A stretch of DNA of 64,000 nucleotides from CAWBJP01 sp963789165 (GTDB taxonomy: Bacteria; Actinomycetota; Acidimicrobiia; IMCC26256; BP-133), in NCBI GenBank assembly GCA_963789165.1, contig CAWBJP010000014.1, forward strand, positions 121,977 through 185,976. The letters are read 5' to 3'. A program made the position numbers and the translations under genes. Of the stretch, positions 28,908 to 37,789 are shown one piece after another (the stretch's first letter is position 1; each line of letters begins with the position of its first letter). The notes beneath the pieces are model-generated. The model was not told the origin of the DNA and did not search any database. It worked only from the letters and a program-made list of their open reading frames with translations.

Positions 28908-28940
28908 CCGTTCCAGGACGATACCCGGCACCACGAAGGG

Positions 28941-29236
28941 GGCGGTATGACAGGGACGGGGAAGGCAAAAGCGCATGGAAGGAGGGGGATGGTGGCTGGG
29001 CAGCGGGCTGACTTTGGAACGTCGCCGCCGGAGAGGATTAGCAGCAAAAGCACCTCCCAGGTGCTTTTCCTGGGGGGTCCTCTCCGGGCGACACCTCACG
29101 AGCCACCGCCGCAACATGGGCCCGCGCCGTTCCAAAGTAAACCCGCGGCCCAGCAACTCCCCCGCCTCTTCATTGCGCTTTTGGGGAGGGTAGGCCCTAT
29201 GACACGCCCTTTTCGTGAGGGACGGCGGTATGACAG
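28941..29236. repeat. Fold-back element: nested inverted repeats bounded by a 13-bp direct repeat
   Basis: The divergent 361-bp gap between tRNA-Gln and the bS22 gene is almost filled by an imperfect inverted repeat. Outer arms pair about centre 29074: CAAAAGCGCA (28966-28975) with TGCGCTTTTG (29174-29183), GCTGGGC (28995-29001) with GCCCAGC (29148-29154), and ACTTTGGAACG (29011-29021) with CGTTCCAAAGT (29128-29138). An inner hairpin is centred at 29057: CCGGAGAGGA (28028+1000) with TCCTCTCCGG (29078-29087), and AAAAGCACCT with AGGTGCTTTT around a CCC loop. The 13 bases GGCGGTATGACAG occur at both edges (28941-28953, 29224-29236), like a target duplication. A MITE-like element or a large structured RNA/terminator is possible. 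Confidence 0.6.
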
Positions 29237-29268
29237 CTACGAGGACAGGCGGGTAGTCTGCCCCCGCC

Positions 29269-29370
29269 ATGGGCTCGCTCATCAAGAAGCGCCGCAAGCG
29301 GATGCGGAAGAAGAAGCACAAGAAGCTCCTCAAGCGCACACGCTGGCAGCGCCGAGCGGCCGGGAAGTAA
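29269..29370 (+). CDS. Ribosomal micro-protein bS22 (AURKAIP1/COX24 domain)
   Basis: A 33-codon gene encodes M-G-S-L-I-K-K-R-R-K-R-M followed by more Lys/Arg and ending AAGK. The pattern MGS-x-IKKRRKRM-x-KKKH-x-KLL-x-RTR is the bS22 small-subunit protein described in mycobacterial ribosomes and annotated elsewhere as AURKAIP1/COX24 domain protein. It is too short for most gene callers. It is convergent with ispE, whose stop lies six bases beyond. Confidence 0.88.
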   Translation: MGSLIKKRRKRMRKKKHKKLLKRTRWQRRAAGK

Positions 29371-29376
29371 CGCCCC

Positions 29377-30312
29377 TCACCAGGTGACACCGGCCTCGAC
29401 GGGCCGGGTGGCCCAGGCCCGGGCGCCAAGCCGGACTCTCACGTCGATGGCCAGGGCTTTGGCGCGGTCCGCATCGGCGACGAGGACGGCCTGGGCCGAG
29501 CCGCTTCCGGCCAGCACCGCCGGCGCCTGGGCCAGGTCCTCGAGCGCCTCCCGGAACGGCCGGAGCCGGGGTTCGACGGCCTCGGCCGCCGGCTCGAGGT
29601 CGTTGGCCAACCCGCCGGGAAGAAAGCCGGCCAGCGCCGACGGAGAGGGGACGGCGCGCTCCGAGCGGGGCCCGCCGAGATCGTCCCAGGCGGCATAGAC
29701 AGCCGGAGTGGACAAGGCGAAGGGCGGGACGGCCACCACCAGGGCCAGCGGTTCCAGAGGGGCCAGGGGTTCGATCACGTCACCTCGGCCCCGCATCCAG
29801 GCCGTGCCCCCCTGAATACAGAAGGCGATGTCTGACCCGAGCCCGGCGGCCAGGTCGGTGAGGGCGGCGAGACCTAGGGACAGGTCGAGCAGGCGGTTGC
29901 CCGCCACCAGCGTGGCGGCTGCGTCGGCCGAGCCCCCACCCAGCCCGGCTCCGGCGGGAATCTCCTTGTGCAGAGCGATTTCAAGCCCGGCGGCGGCAAA
30001 GGGGGCCTCGTCGTCTGCGGCCTCGAGGATCGTACGCCCGGCCACGGCGGCCAGATTGTCCGCCCCGCTCGGGACGCCGGCCGAGGCTCGTCCCGACATG
30101 GGCCACATGACCACCCCAGCCGTGGGATGGAGGCAGACGCTGACGACGTCATGAGGATCCTGGAGAGACACCACCAACGCCTCGAGGTCGTGGTAGCCAT
30201 CGGCTCGGCGCCCCAGGATCCGCAGAGAAAGGGTGAGTTTGGCCCGGGCCAGCAGTCGCAAGAACTGGGAACCACCGGCTTCACCTTCGGCGCCTTCGTA
30301 TCCCAGGCTCAT
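29377..30312 (-). CDS. ispE: 4-diphosphocytidyl-2-C-methyl-D-erythritol kinase
   Basis: GHMP kinase of the MEP isoprenoid pathway. Motifs: ARAKLTLSLRILGRRADGYHDL near residue 25, the ATP loop IPAGAGLGGGSADAA near 125, GSDIAFCIQGGTAWMRG, and a C-terminal GSGSAQAVLV. The first Asn/Lys motif reads AKLTLSL, where AKINLxL is more usual. The 311-residue length is normal for actinobacteria. The ATG at 30312 overlaps the rsmA stop (ATGA), as in the common rsmA-ispE pair. Confidence 0.9.
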   Translation of the reverse strand: MSLGYEGAEGEAGGSQFLRLLARAKLTLSLRILGRRADGYHDLEALVVSLQDPHDVVSVCLHPTAGVVMWPMSGRASAGVPSGADNLAAVAGRTILEAADDEAPFAAAGLEIALHKEIPAGAGLGGGSADAAATLVAGNRLLDLSLGLAALTDLAAGLGSDIAFCIQGGTAWMRGRGDVIEPLAPLEPLALVVAVPPFALSTPAVYAAWDDLGGPRSERAVPSPSALAGFLPGGLANDLEPAAEAVEPRLRPFREALEDLAQAPAVLAGSGSAQAVLVADADRAKALAIDVRVRLGARAWATRPVEAGVTW

Positions 30313-31247
30313 GGCGCCACGCCAGTGGCGCGGGAGGCGGGGCAGGGGCCCCCGCCGACGTCGCGATGAGCCGCCAGGCGAAGAGCCATCAATGCTGCGC
30401 CGTCTCTGCCGCGCAGGGCCAGGGCGGCCCACTCCTCGAGGGACAGAGCCTCGGCCCACGCTCCAGGATCCAGCCCGGCGGCGGCCAGCACCTCGGCCGC
30501 AGAGGCGCCCAGCCGGGGGCGTAGCGCCTGGCGCAGCGTCTTGCGGCGCTGGGCAAAGCCGGCCCGAGCCAGTTCGAACAGTCCGCCGGGGGAGGGCACG
30601 TCGACGGGCGACGCGGGCAGTCGATCGAAGGCGACGAGGGCGGAATCCACCCGGGGCCGGGGCACGAAGACGGTGGGGGGCACGACGGCCAGGACCTTGG
30701 GCCGGGAGAAATACGCCACCTTGACCGACACCGACCCGCACTCCCGGGTGCCGGGCGGGGCGGCCAGGCGCTCCGCCACCTCCCGCTGGACCAACACCAC
30801 CAGCCGGGTGAGGAGGGGCACCCCTTCGAGCAGGCGGGCGATCAGGGGGGTGGCCACGTTGTAGGGCAGGTTGGAGACCATGGTGGCGTCGCCGCCGTCC
30901 AGGAGCGCGTCGTAGTCGACGGTCAGGGCGTCGCCCTGTTCCAGTCGGACGTTGGTCCGGCCGGCCAGGACCTCGTGGAGGACTGGCACCAGATGACGGT
31001 CGAGCTCCAGGGCCGTCACCGACCCTTCGTCGCCCACCTCGTCGGCCAGGGCCAGGGTGAGCGAGCCCACCCCCGGTCCCACCTCCAGCACCCGGTGTCC
31101 CGATTGCACCCCGGCGAGGCGGACGATGCGTCGGGCGGTGTTCGGGTCGGCCAGGAAGTTCTGCCCCAGGGCCCGGCTGGGACGGATCCCGTGGGCGGCC
31201 AGGAGGCTGCGCACGTCCGTCGGGGAGAGCAGCCTGTGCCCTGACAT
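30309..31247 (-). CDS. rsmA: 16S rRNA dimethyladenosine transferase
   Basis: Dimethylates two adjacent adenosines near the 3' end of 16S rRNA. Motifs: the N-terminal ALGQNFLADPNTARRIV, SAM motif VLEVGPGVGSLTLAL, ALELDRHLVPVL, the catalytic NLPYNVATPLI, and FARPxV-type text FVPRPRVDSALVAF. The C-terminal helical domain ends with GFAQRRKTLRQAL. The ATG at 31247 overlaps the tatD stop; a GTG one codon upstream also exists. Length is 312 residues. Confidence 0.93.
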   Translation of the reverse strand: MSGHRLLSPTDVRSLLAAHGIRPSRALGQNFLADPNTARRIVRLAGVQSGHRVLEVGPGVGSLTLALADEVGDEGSVTALELDRHLVPVLHEVLAGRTNVRLEQGDALTVDYDALLDGGDATMVSNLPYNVATPLIARLLEGVPLLTRLVVLVQREVAERLAAPPGTRECGSVSVKVAYFSRPKVLAVVPPTVFVPRPRVDSALVAFDRLPASPVDVPSPGGLFELARAGFAQRRKTLRQALRPRLGASAAEVLAAAGLDPGAWAEALSLEEWAALALRGRDGAALMALRLAAHRDVGGGPCPASRATGVAP

Positions 31248-32074
31248 CACGGCCAGAACACGGCCAGGGCATTGTGCCGGGTCAACTCGGCCACGGCCTC
31301 GACGGTGGTGCCCCGGGCGGCAGCCAACGCGGCGCCTACCTCAGGCAGGTAGGCCGGCTCGTTGGGCCGGCCCCGGTGGGGGGCGGGGGCCAGGAAGGGC
31401 GAGTCCGTCTCCACCAGCAGGCGGTCGCCGGGAGTGAGGGCGGCGGCCGCCCGCACGTCGTCGGCGTTGCGGAACGACACGATGCCCGAGAACGACAGCC
31501 ACGCCCCCAGCTCCAAGGCCCGGCGGGCCTCGGCCGGCCCTCCGGTGAAGCAGTGGAACACCGTGCGGGCCGGCACCCCCTCGCTGTGGAGGACGGCGAA
31601 GGTCTGGTCCCAGGCCTCGCGGGTGTGGATCACCAGGGCCAGGTCGAGTTCGGTGGCCAGGCGCACATGGGCCCGGAACGACTCCTCCTGGGCCTCCTGG
31701 GGAGAGTGGCGGTAGTGGAGGTCGAAGCCGGCCTCCCCCACCCCCACCACCCGGGCCCCGCCGGCCAGGCGGCGCAGACCATCCCACTCCGCGTCATGGC
31801 GAGAGGCGTCATGGGGATGGAGCCCGACGGTGGCCCATACCGTCTGCTGCGACCCGGCCAGATCGACCGCCTCCTGGGACGTGGCGAGGTCGGTCCCGAT
31901 GCAGATCATCCGGCCCACACCGGCGGCCACGGCCCGATTTATGGCGGTTTCGGTGGCTTCGTCGCCGAACTGGAGATGGCAGTGGCTGTCGATCCATGTG
32001 TAGGCGGCGCCGATCCGGGGAAGGTCGTTTGACAACATTGATTCGCTGACGGAGAAGGGTGGCACCTGTGGCAT
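31247..32074 (-). CDS. tatD: TatD family metal-dependent hydrolase
   Basis: A TIM-barrel hydrolase/DNase. Metal ligands are seen in WIDSHCHL, GEAGFDLHY (Glu), IHTREAW (His), FHCFTGG (His) and VETDSPFLAP (Asp). The length of 275 residues is normal, allowing for a 28-residue N-terminal extension. The ATG at 32038 would remove 12 of these. It is the first gene of the tatD-rsmA-ispE operon, with 4-base overlaps between genes. Confidence 0.9.
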   Translation of the reverse strand: MPQVPPFSVSESMLSNDLPRIGAAYTWIDSHCHLQFGDEATETAINRAVAAGVGRMICIGTDLATSQEAVDLAGSQQTVWATVGLHPHDASRHDAEWDGLRRLAGGARVVGVGEAGFDLHYRHSPQEAQEESFRAHVRLATELDLALVIHTREAWDQTFAVLHSEGVPARTVFHCFTGGPAEARRALELGAWLSFSGIVSFRNADDVRAAAALTPGDRLLVETDSPFLAPAPHRGRPNEPAYLPEVGAALAAARGTTVEAVAELTRHNALAVFWP

Positions 32075-32154
32075 CCTCAGCCTCGGCTCGATTCGGGCCC
32101 CACGATATGGCCTCCCTCCGGAGGCCCGGCGGAACCGGCGCCAGATCCACCGGC

Positions 32155-32385
32155 ATGTCCCGGAAAGTGGATGAGCTCGGTCGCATGGTTCTGCCCTCGG
32201 AACTGCGGAGGCGCTTTCGCATCCACGAAGGCGACTACCTGGGCATCCACGTGGAAGACCAGCGCATCATCCTCACGAAGGTGGAGACGGGATGCGTCTT
32301 CTGCGATTCGGTTGAGAGTCTCGTCGCCTTCCGGGACAAATACGTCTGCTCCTCGTGCATGGAGGGGCTACACCGCTCCTCCTGA
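32155..32385 (+). CDS. AbrB/SpoVT-type transition regulator with Cys-pair tail
   Basis: A 76-residue DNA-binding protein. Residues 1-45 form the swapped-hairpin AbrB fold (RKVDELGRMVLPSELRRRF, EGDYLGIHVEDQRIILTK). The C-terminus has CVFCDS and CSSC, two Cys pairs 20 residues apart that could bind zinc. This AbrB plus Cys-pair layout is seen in actinobacterial and clostridial regulators. The gene is divergent from tatD and convergent with rsmI, whose tail it overlaps by 18 bases. Confidence 0.8.
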   Translation: MSRKVDELGRMVLPSELRRRFRIHEGDYLGIHVEDQRIILTKVETGCVFCDSVESLVAFRDKYVCSSCMEGLHRSS

Positions 32386-33235
32386 GCCCGGTCCGCCTGA
32401 CCTCCTGGTAACCAGCGCGTAAGCCCGCCGGCGGCTCACTCCGAGACGCCGCGCCACCACGGTCGCCGCGTCCCGTTTCGACGCGCCCGCATCCAGCACG
32501 CCCCGGAGCGCGTCCACCACCACGTCGTCACTAACGGGGGGAGGCCGGAGCGGCCGGGCCAATCACGATGACCTGTTCTCCCCGGGGCTCCGGCCCGCCG
32601 GCGATCGCCTCCCCCAGGGGCCCCCGCCACACCGTCTCGAACACCTTCGTCAGTTCGCGGGCCACGGCTACCGGCCGGTCGGCTCCGAGGGCCGCGGCCA
32701 GATCGGCCAGGGTGGCCAGGAGGCGCCGGGGTGACTCGAAGATGACCGTGGTGCGCTCCTCGGTGGCCAGCGCGGCCAGCCGGGCGGCCCGCTCGGGGCC
32801 TTTCCGGGGAAGGAACCCCTCGAACACAAAACGTGCCGTCGGCAGACCCGAGACGACCAGTGCGGTCAGGGCGGCACTGGGGCCCGGTACCGCCTCCACC
32901 GGCAGGCCCCGTTCCAAAGTCGCCCGCACCAGGCGCTCGCCCGGATCGGAGATGCCGGGCATCCCGGCGTCGGTGACGTAGGCGACCCGGGCGCCGCCGA
33001 CCATCTCGTCCACCAGGCGGGCCGCCATCTCGGCCTCATTGTGGCCATGGAGAGCCACCAGGCGAGAGGCAGACAGCGACACCCCGGCGTGGGACAGGAG
33101 GGCCCGGGTGCGCCGGGTGTCCTCGGCCGCGATCACGGAAACACCGGCCAGAGCCTCCACCGCCCGGGGGGCCAGATCGCCGAGGTTACCGATGGGGGTG
33201 CCCACCAGCACCAGGCCCCCGGCGGTGGTGTTCAA
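32368..33235 (-). CDS. rsmI: 16S rRNA 2'-O-methyltransferase RsmI (one frameshift)
   Basis: Methylates C1402 of 16S rRNA. Motifs: GGLVLVGTPIGNLGDLAPRA, AEDTRRTRALLSHAG, YVTDAGMPGISDPGERLV, VPGPSAALTALVVSGL and FVFEGFLPRKG. The core ends PAAPASPR at 32531. The usual helical C-domain (VVDALRGVLDAGASKRDAA, RLGVSRRRAYALV) is in another frame down to 32368. A shift in the G-run at about 32538 would join them. The TTG at 33235 overlaps the DUF192 stop (TTGA). Confidence 0.88.
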
Positions 33236-33561
33236 TCGCGGACCTCGAGTTGATCGCCGGGGGTGAGACGCCAGCGTTCGAAGGCGCCAGCCCGGGCTTC
33301 GACCACGAACCCGGCCTTCCACACCGGTCGGGACACCCGACGGGCGGGAAGAGTGGTGACCCGCAGCACCACCCCGGCGGGGTCGCAGAAAGCCACGTCG
33401 AGGGGGAAGCGCATGCCGAAGGTGTGGACCTGCCGGCAGGGGCGCAACATCAGGGCCCCTTCGAAGTCGGGACGGCCGCGCAGCCCCTGGACCCGACCCC
33501 GGGCCCGGAGGGGGACCTCCAGGCTGGCCAGGACATCACCGTCCCGGACGAGCCAAGGCAT
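33232..33561 (-). CDS. DUF192 family protein
   Basis: A 109-residue protein with the DUF192 pattern: ASLEVPLRARGRVQGLRGR, then the characteristic TFGMRFPLDVAFCDPAGVVL and PGWKAxxVVEARAGAFER-like text (VWKAGFVVEARAGAFERW). The family's function is unknown. It lies 12 bases after ychF and overlaps rsmI by four bases. Confidence 0.85.
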   Translation of the reverse strand: MPWLVRDGDVLASLEVPLRARGRVQGLRGRPDFEGALMLRPCRQVHTFGMRFPLDVAFCDPAGVVLRVTTLPARRVSRPVWKAGFVVEARAGAFERWRLTPGDQLEVRD

Positions 33562-33573
33562 CGGCCGACCTCA

Positions 33574-34631
33574 CTAGACGTTGAATCTGATCTCGAGGAC
33601 GTCGCCGTCCTGCACCTCGTACTCCTTGCCCTCCACCCGGAGGCGACCCACCTCCTTGGCCCGGGCCCAGGAACCGATGCCCAGGAGCTCGTCCCACCGG
33701 ATGACCTCGGCCCGGATGAAGCCCCGCTGGAGGTCCGAGTGGATGACACCGGCGCACTCAGGGGCCTTGGCCCCGGCCCGGAACGTCCACGCCCGGCTCT
33801 CCTTGTCGCCGGTGGTGAGGAAGGTGCGCCGCCCGAGGAGGTGGTAGGCGGCGCGGGCCACCCGGGGGACCACCCCGTCGCCCAGCCCCAGGCCCTCCAG
33901 CAGCTCTCCCCGCTCGTCGGGGTCGAGGCGGGCGGCCTCCGCTTCCAGCTGGACGCACACGGCCAGGCGTCAGTCCCAAAGGGGGCGGCCAGCTTGTCGG
34001 CCTCCTCCAGCTGGTTCTCCCCGATGTTGACCACGGTGAGCAACGGCTTGTTCGTGAGCAGGAAGGAGGGACGCAGCAACTCCCGGTCGTCCGCAGAGAG
34101 CTTGGACCGGTAGATGGGGGTGCCCTCGTCCAGGACCGGCTCCGCCCGCCTCAGCGCCTCCACCTCGGGCAGGAGCGACTTGTCGCCCCGGGCCGCCTTC
34201 TCCTGGCGGTGGATGCGGCCCTGGACAGAAGCCAGGTCGGCCAGCACCAACTCGAATTCCAGGGTGGCCAGGTCGTCGGCCGGGTCCGACCCACCGGACA
34301 CGGAGGTGTCTTCGAAGGCCCGCAGGACGTAGACGAGGGCGTCGACCTCCCGCAGGCTGCCCAGGAACCGGTTGCCCAGACCCTCACCGGTGTTGGCCCC
34401 CTTCACCAGGGCGGCGATGTCGACGAACTCGACCCCGGCGGGCACCACCTTGCGGGACTCGGACATCTCGGCCAGGCGCTCAAGGCGGTCGTCGGGCACC
34501 TGGGCGATCCCCACCGACGACTCGGTGGTGGAGAACGGGTGGGCGGCGACGGGGACGCTGGCGCCCGTCAGGGCGTTGAACAGCGAGGACTTCCCCGCAT
34601 TGGGCAACCCGACCAGTCCGAGACGTTCCAT
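33574..34631 (-). CDS. ychF: Redox-regulated ATPase YchF/OLA1 (one frameshift)
   Basis: P-loop ATPase of the Obg family that binds ribosomes. Motifs: LGLVGLPNAGKSSLFNALT, PFSTTESSVGIAQVPD, VDIAALVKGANTGEGLGN, LREVDALVYVLRAF. The C-terminal TGS-like domain is ECAGVIHSDLQRGFIRAEVI through GKEYEVQDGDVLEIRFNV. The frame breaks near 33965, after LAAPFGTDA, and resumes with VCVQLEAEAARL, the typical next segment. The NKPLLTVVNIGE motif (ATP-selective N-x-x-E type) is present. One missing base explains the break. Confidence 0.92.
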
Positions 34632-34681
34632 CAGCGATCCGCCAGGCGAAGAGCAGTGATCACAGCCGGTGAGGCTACCGA

Positions 34682-35374
34682 TTAGGCGAACACCGGGGGG
34701 AGGGGCGCCTCGAGGGCGTCCCTCAGGTGACGGCGGTACTCGGCGCTGGGGACCTCGATAGCGCCGAGACTGGACAGGTGCGGGGTGGCCCACTGGACGT
34801 CGAGGAGCCGCCGGGGGTCGCCATCCTCCCCGAGGATCTCCACCAGACCCATCAGGGCCACTTTCGACGCATCAGTGACCCGGTGGAACATCGATTCGCC
34901 GGCGAACAGCCCTCCGATGGCGACGCCGTAGAGACCCCCGACGAGTTCGCCGCCATCCCGGTCCCACACCTCCACCGAATGGGCCCAGCCCAGCCCGTGC
35001 AGTTCGCGATAGGCCTCGATGATCGAGGAACGAATCCAGTGCCCGCCCTTCGGCCGGGGCTCGGCGCAGGCCGCCATGACCTGGTCGAAGACGGTGTCGA
35101 CCCGGATCTCGAAGCGCCGGGCCGAGCGGCGCAGGGATCGGCTCACCCGGAGGCCGTCGAGGGGAATGACCCCGCGGGGGTCAGGCGCCCACCAGCCCAG
35201 GACCCGCCCTCGGCGGTCGAGGTGCATGGGGAACAGGCCCAGGCGGTAAGCGGCCAGCACGGTGCCGGGTGCCAGGTCGGCTCCGATCCCGACGATGCCG
35301 TCAGTGTCGGCCCCCTCCGGGTCGGGCAGCTGCCAGCGACACGGCGGCGGCTCGACCGGTACCAAATGACTCAC
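34682..35374 (-). CDS. aat: Leucyl/phenylalanyl-tRNA-protein transferase
   Basis: Adds Leu or Phe to N-terminal Arg/Lys for N-end rule degradation. Motifs: GIVGIGADLAPGTVLAAYRLGLFPM, GWWAPDPRGVIPLDGLRVSRSLRRSARR, GGHWIRSSIIEAYRELHGLGWAHSVEVW, GGLYGVAIGGLFAGESMF and LLDVQWATPHLSSLGA. Length is 230 residues. The GTG at 35374 overlaps the stop of the HAD gene (GTGA). Confidence 0.93.
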   Translation of the reverse strand: MSHLVPVEPPPCRWQLPDPEGADTDGIVGIGADLAPGTVLAAYRLGLFPMHLDRRGRVLGWWAPDPRGVIPLDGLRVSRSLRRSARRFEIRVDTVFDQVMAACAEPRPKGGHWIRSSIIEAYRELHGLGWAHSVEVWDRDGGELVGGLYGVAIGGLFAGESMFHRVTDASKVALMGLVEILGEDGDPRRLLDVQWATPHLSSLGAIEVPSAEYRRHLRDALEAPLPPVFA

Positions 35375-36102
35375 GCTCTCTGCTCCGCTCCGGCTTCGAG
35401 GACGGCGTCGAGGTCGGCCAGGGCCTGGTCGGGACCGGTGACCACGATGCCGGCCAGACCGGCCCGCCGGGCCGCGGCCACATGGCCGGGGCTGTCGTCG
35501 AGGAACACGGCCGCCTCCGGCGCCACGCCCAGGCGCTCGCAGGTGAGGTGGAAGATGGCCTCGTCGGGCTTGCGCAGACCGACGTCGGAGGAATCGATGA
35601 CGACGTCGAAGAGTTCGACGGGGATGGACCCCTTCCACACGCCGGCCCACTCGGCCACGTTGTTGGTCAGGATGGCCGTCCGGTAGCCATCGGCCCGCAG
35701 CGCCCGGACCCGGTGGACGACCGGCCAGTACACGCCGACCTGGAGGGATTCAAGGAAGCGGGGATAGAACCCGTCGTCGATGGGGCTGCCCAGGTGACCC
35801 TCGGAGCGGGCCACCAGCCGTGAGCTGAACTCGGCCAGGGTCATGCGGCCGGTTTCCAACAGGTGCCAGTCCGGGGCCGCACCGGGCTCGCCGTCGTAGA
35901 CAGCCCAGGCGGCGGCGGTGGCGTCGCCGTTGGCGATGGCGTCACGCTGGGCCCCGGTCGGGGGGGCGGCGCCAAAGATGAGCTGGAGCAGCGAGCCCCG
36001 GGGATAGCCGTGGTCCCGCTCGAAGTCCGAGATGCCGACGAAGGGCGGGGTGGACAGCACCCCGCCGTAATCGAAGATCACCGCCTCGATGGCCCCCTTC
36101 AT
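35371..36102 (-). CDS. HAD-superfamily hydrolase
   Basis: A HAD phosphatase-like protein of 243 residues. Motif I reads IFDYGGVLS (nucleophile Asp; the usual second Asp is Gly, as in the FDxGGV subgroup related to the epoxide-hydrolase N-domain). Motif II is AILTNN, and motifs III/IV are RKPDEAIF and AAVFLDDSPGHVAAAR. A helical cap lies between. The ATG at 36102 gives MKGAIEAVIFDYGG; an upstream start at 36138 is less likely. Substrate unknown. Confidence 0.85.
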   Translation of the reverse strand: MKGAIEAVIFDYGGVLSTPPFVGISDFERDHGYPRGSLLQLIFGAAPPTGAQRDAIANGDATAAAWAVYDGEPGAAPDWHLLETGRMTLAEFSSRLVARSEGHLGSPIDDGFYPRFLESLQVGVYWPVVHRVRALRADGYRTAILTNNVAEWAGVWKGSIPVELFDVVIDSSDVGLRKPDEAIFHLTCERLGVAPEAAVFLDDSPGHVAAARRAGLAGIVVTGPDQALADLDAVLEAGAEQRA

Positions 36103-36130
36103 ACCCCGAGAACCTAGTGGTGCGTCCGGC

Positions 36131-36918
36131 TTATCCACGGAGGAAGATGATCAGCGCCGAGAGGGGCGCCATGACCAGCAGGTAGACGGCGAAGATGGTG
36201 AGGGAGTGACTGCGGACGAAGCGCAGGAGCGCCCCGATGGACAGGTAGCCGGCCACCCCCGAGGCGATGACCCCGCCCACCACCCCGGCAGTCACGTCGA
36301 GGCCGCCGCCGGCCACGTCGGCCAGGCTGAGCACGCCCGCCCCGGCGATGGCAGGGATGGACAGCAGGAAGGAGAAGCGGGTGGCCTCCTCCCGCGACAG
36401 ACCCAGGACCAGACCGCCGCCGATGGTGGCACCGGAGCGGGAGATACCGGGGAAGATGGACACCGCCTGGGCCACCCCCACCCAGGCCGCCACGCCGGTA
36501 TCGAGAGAGCGGCGGCGGGCCCGGTCTCCGAAGCGTTCCATGGCCAGCAGGAGAAAGGCGGTGGCCACCAGCTCGGCGCAGGTGGTGTAGGGCGATTCGA
36601 AGAGGCGCTCGAAGAAGTCCCCCAGGGCGAGGCCGGCCACGGCGGCGGGCACGGTCCCCACGGCCAGGTAGAAGGCCATGCGCCGGGCCGTGGCCGGGTC
36701 GATTCCCGGCCGAGAACGCCAAGGGCGAGGCCGATGAGTTCGTGCCGAAAGTAGATGACCACGGCGGCCAGGGTCCCCAGGTGCAGGAGCACGTCGAAGG
36801 TGAGCGACGGCTCGTCCCACCCGAGAACGGCGGGGACCACGACCAGATGCCCGCTGGAGGAGATGGGGAGGAACTCGGTCAGGCCCTGGAGCAGGCCGAG
36901 GAAGATTTCCTGGAGCAT
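36131..36918 (-). CDS. uppP: Undecaprenyl-diphosphatase UppP/BacA (one frameshift)
   Basis: Integral membrane enzyme that recycles undecaprenyl diphosphate for cell-wall synthesis. The N-terminal motif is LLQGLTEFLPISSSGHL and the later one is IFPGISRSGATIGGGLVLGLSREEA; together they form the active site. Seven or eight membrane helices are visible. The frame breaks near 36715 (after GLALGVLGRES) and resumes at IDPATARRMAFYLAVGTVPA. Full intended length is about 262 residues. It lies 34 bases after mtnP. Confidence 0.9.
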
Positions 36919-36952
36919 GGAGGCCGTCAGCGTAGTGACCGGCGGGCGCCGG

Positions 36953-37789
36953 TCAGCCGGGGAGGGGCCCGAGCGCCTCGCCGCAGGCGCACTCCCGCTT
37001 GGGCGGCACGACGGCGATGAGGTCGAAGAGGAGGGTGCGGACCCGGTCGACGTTGGCCGAGAAGAACTCGAACACTTCGGCCTGGGTCACGGCTTTTCCG
37101 ACTTCGTCGTGGCCCACACCCGTGTCGTAGTCGGTGATGAGGGCGATGGCGGCGTAACACATGCCCAGCTCCCGGGCCAGGTAGGCCTCGGGGTACTGGG
37201 TCATGTTGATCGTCTCCCAGCCCTGTTCCCGGTACCAGCGGGACTCGGCCCGGGTGGAGAAGCGCGGACCCTGAACCACAACCACGGTGCCCCGGTCGTG
37301 GACCCGGATCCCGCCCGCCGCGGCCCGCTCGGCGGCCAGGCGTGACAGCTCCGGACAGTAGGGGTCGGCGTAGGACACGTGGTGGGGCACGGGGCCTTCG
37401 TAGAACGTGTCGGCCCGACCCCAGGTCCGGTCGACCAGCTGGTCGCAGACCACGAAGTCACCGGGGCGGACCCGGGGCTGCAGCGACCCGGCGGCGCACG
37501 GCCCCACCACCCGGGTCACGCCCAGGGTGTGCATGGCCCACAGGTTGGCCCGGTAGTTGATGCGGTGGGGCACCCACTCGTGGCGGGCACCGTGGCGGGG
37601 CAGGAAGGCCACCTGCCGGCCAGCCACCTCACCGATGGCCACCGGAGCGCTCGGCGGCCCGAACGGCGTGTCGAGCTCGACATGGGTGACGTCATCGAGG
37701 AAGGAGTAGAAGCCCGAACCCCCGAATACCCCGATCTCGGCTGCCGCGATTTCGGGGACACCCCGAACCCCGGGCGCCGAACCGGTCAC
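36953..37789 (-). CDS. mtnP: S-methyl-5'-thioadenosine phosphorylase
   Basis: Cleaves methylthioadenosine to adenine and methylthioribose 1-phosphate. Motifs: IGVFGGSGFYSFL, FLPRHGARHEWVPHRINYRANLWAM, GPCAAGSLQPRVRPGDFVVCDQLVD, VVQGPRFSTRAESRWY, and NMTQYPEAYLARELGMCYAAIALITDYD. The N-terminus is extended by about 15 residues. The GTG at 37789 overlaps the fmdB stop (GTGA). MtnP and purine nucleoside phosphorylases are close; the NMTQYPE motif favours MtnP. Confidence 0.9.
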   Translation of the reverse strand: MTGSAPGVRGVPEIAAAEIGVFGGSGFYSFLDDVTHVELDTPFGPPSAPVAIGEVAGRQVAFLPRHGARHEWVPHRINYRANLWAMHTLGVTRVVGPCAAGSLQPRVRPGDFVVCDQLVDRTWGRADTFYEGPVPHHVSYADPYCPELSRLAAERAAAGGIRVHDRGTVVVVQGPRFSTRAESRWYREQGWETINMTQYPEAYLARELGMCYAAIALITDYDTGVGHDEVGKAVTQAEVFEFFSANVDRVRTLLFDLIAVVPPKRECACGEALGPLPG

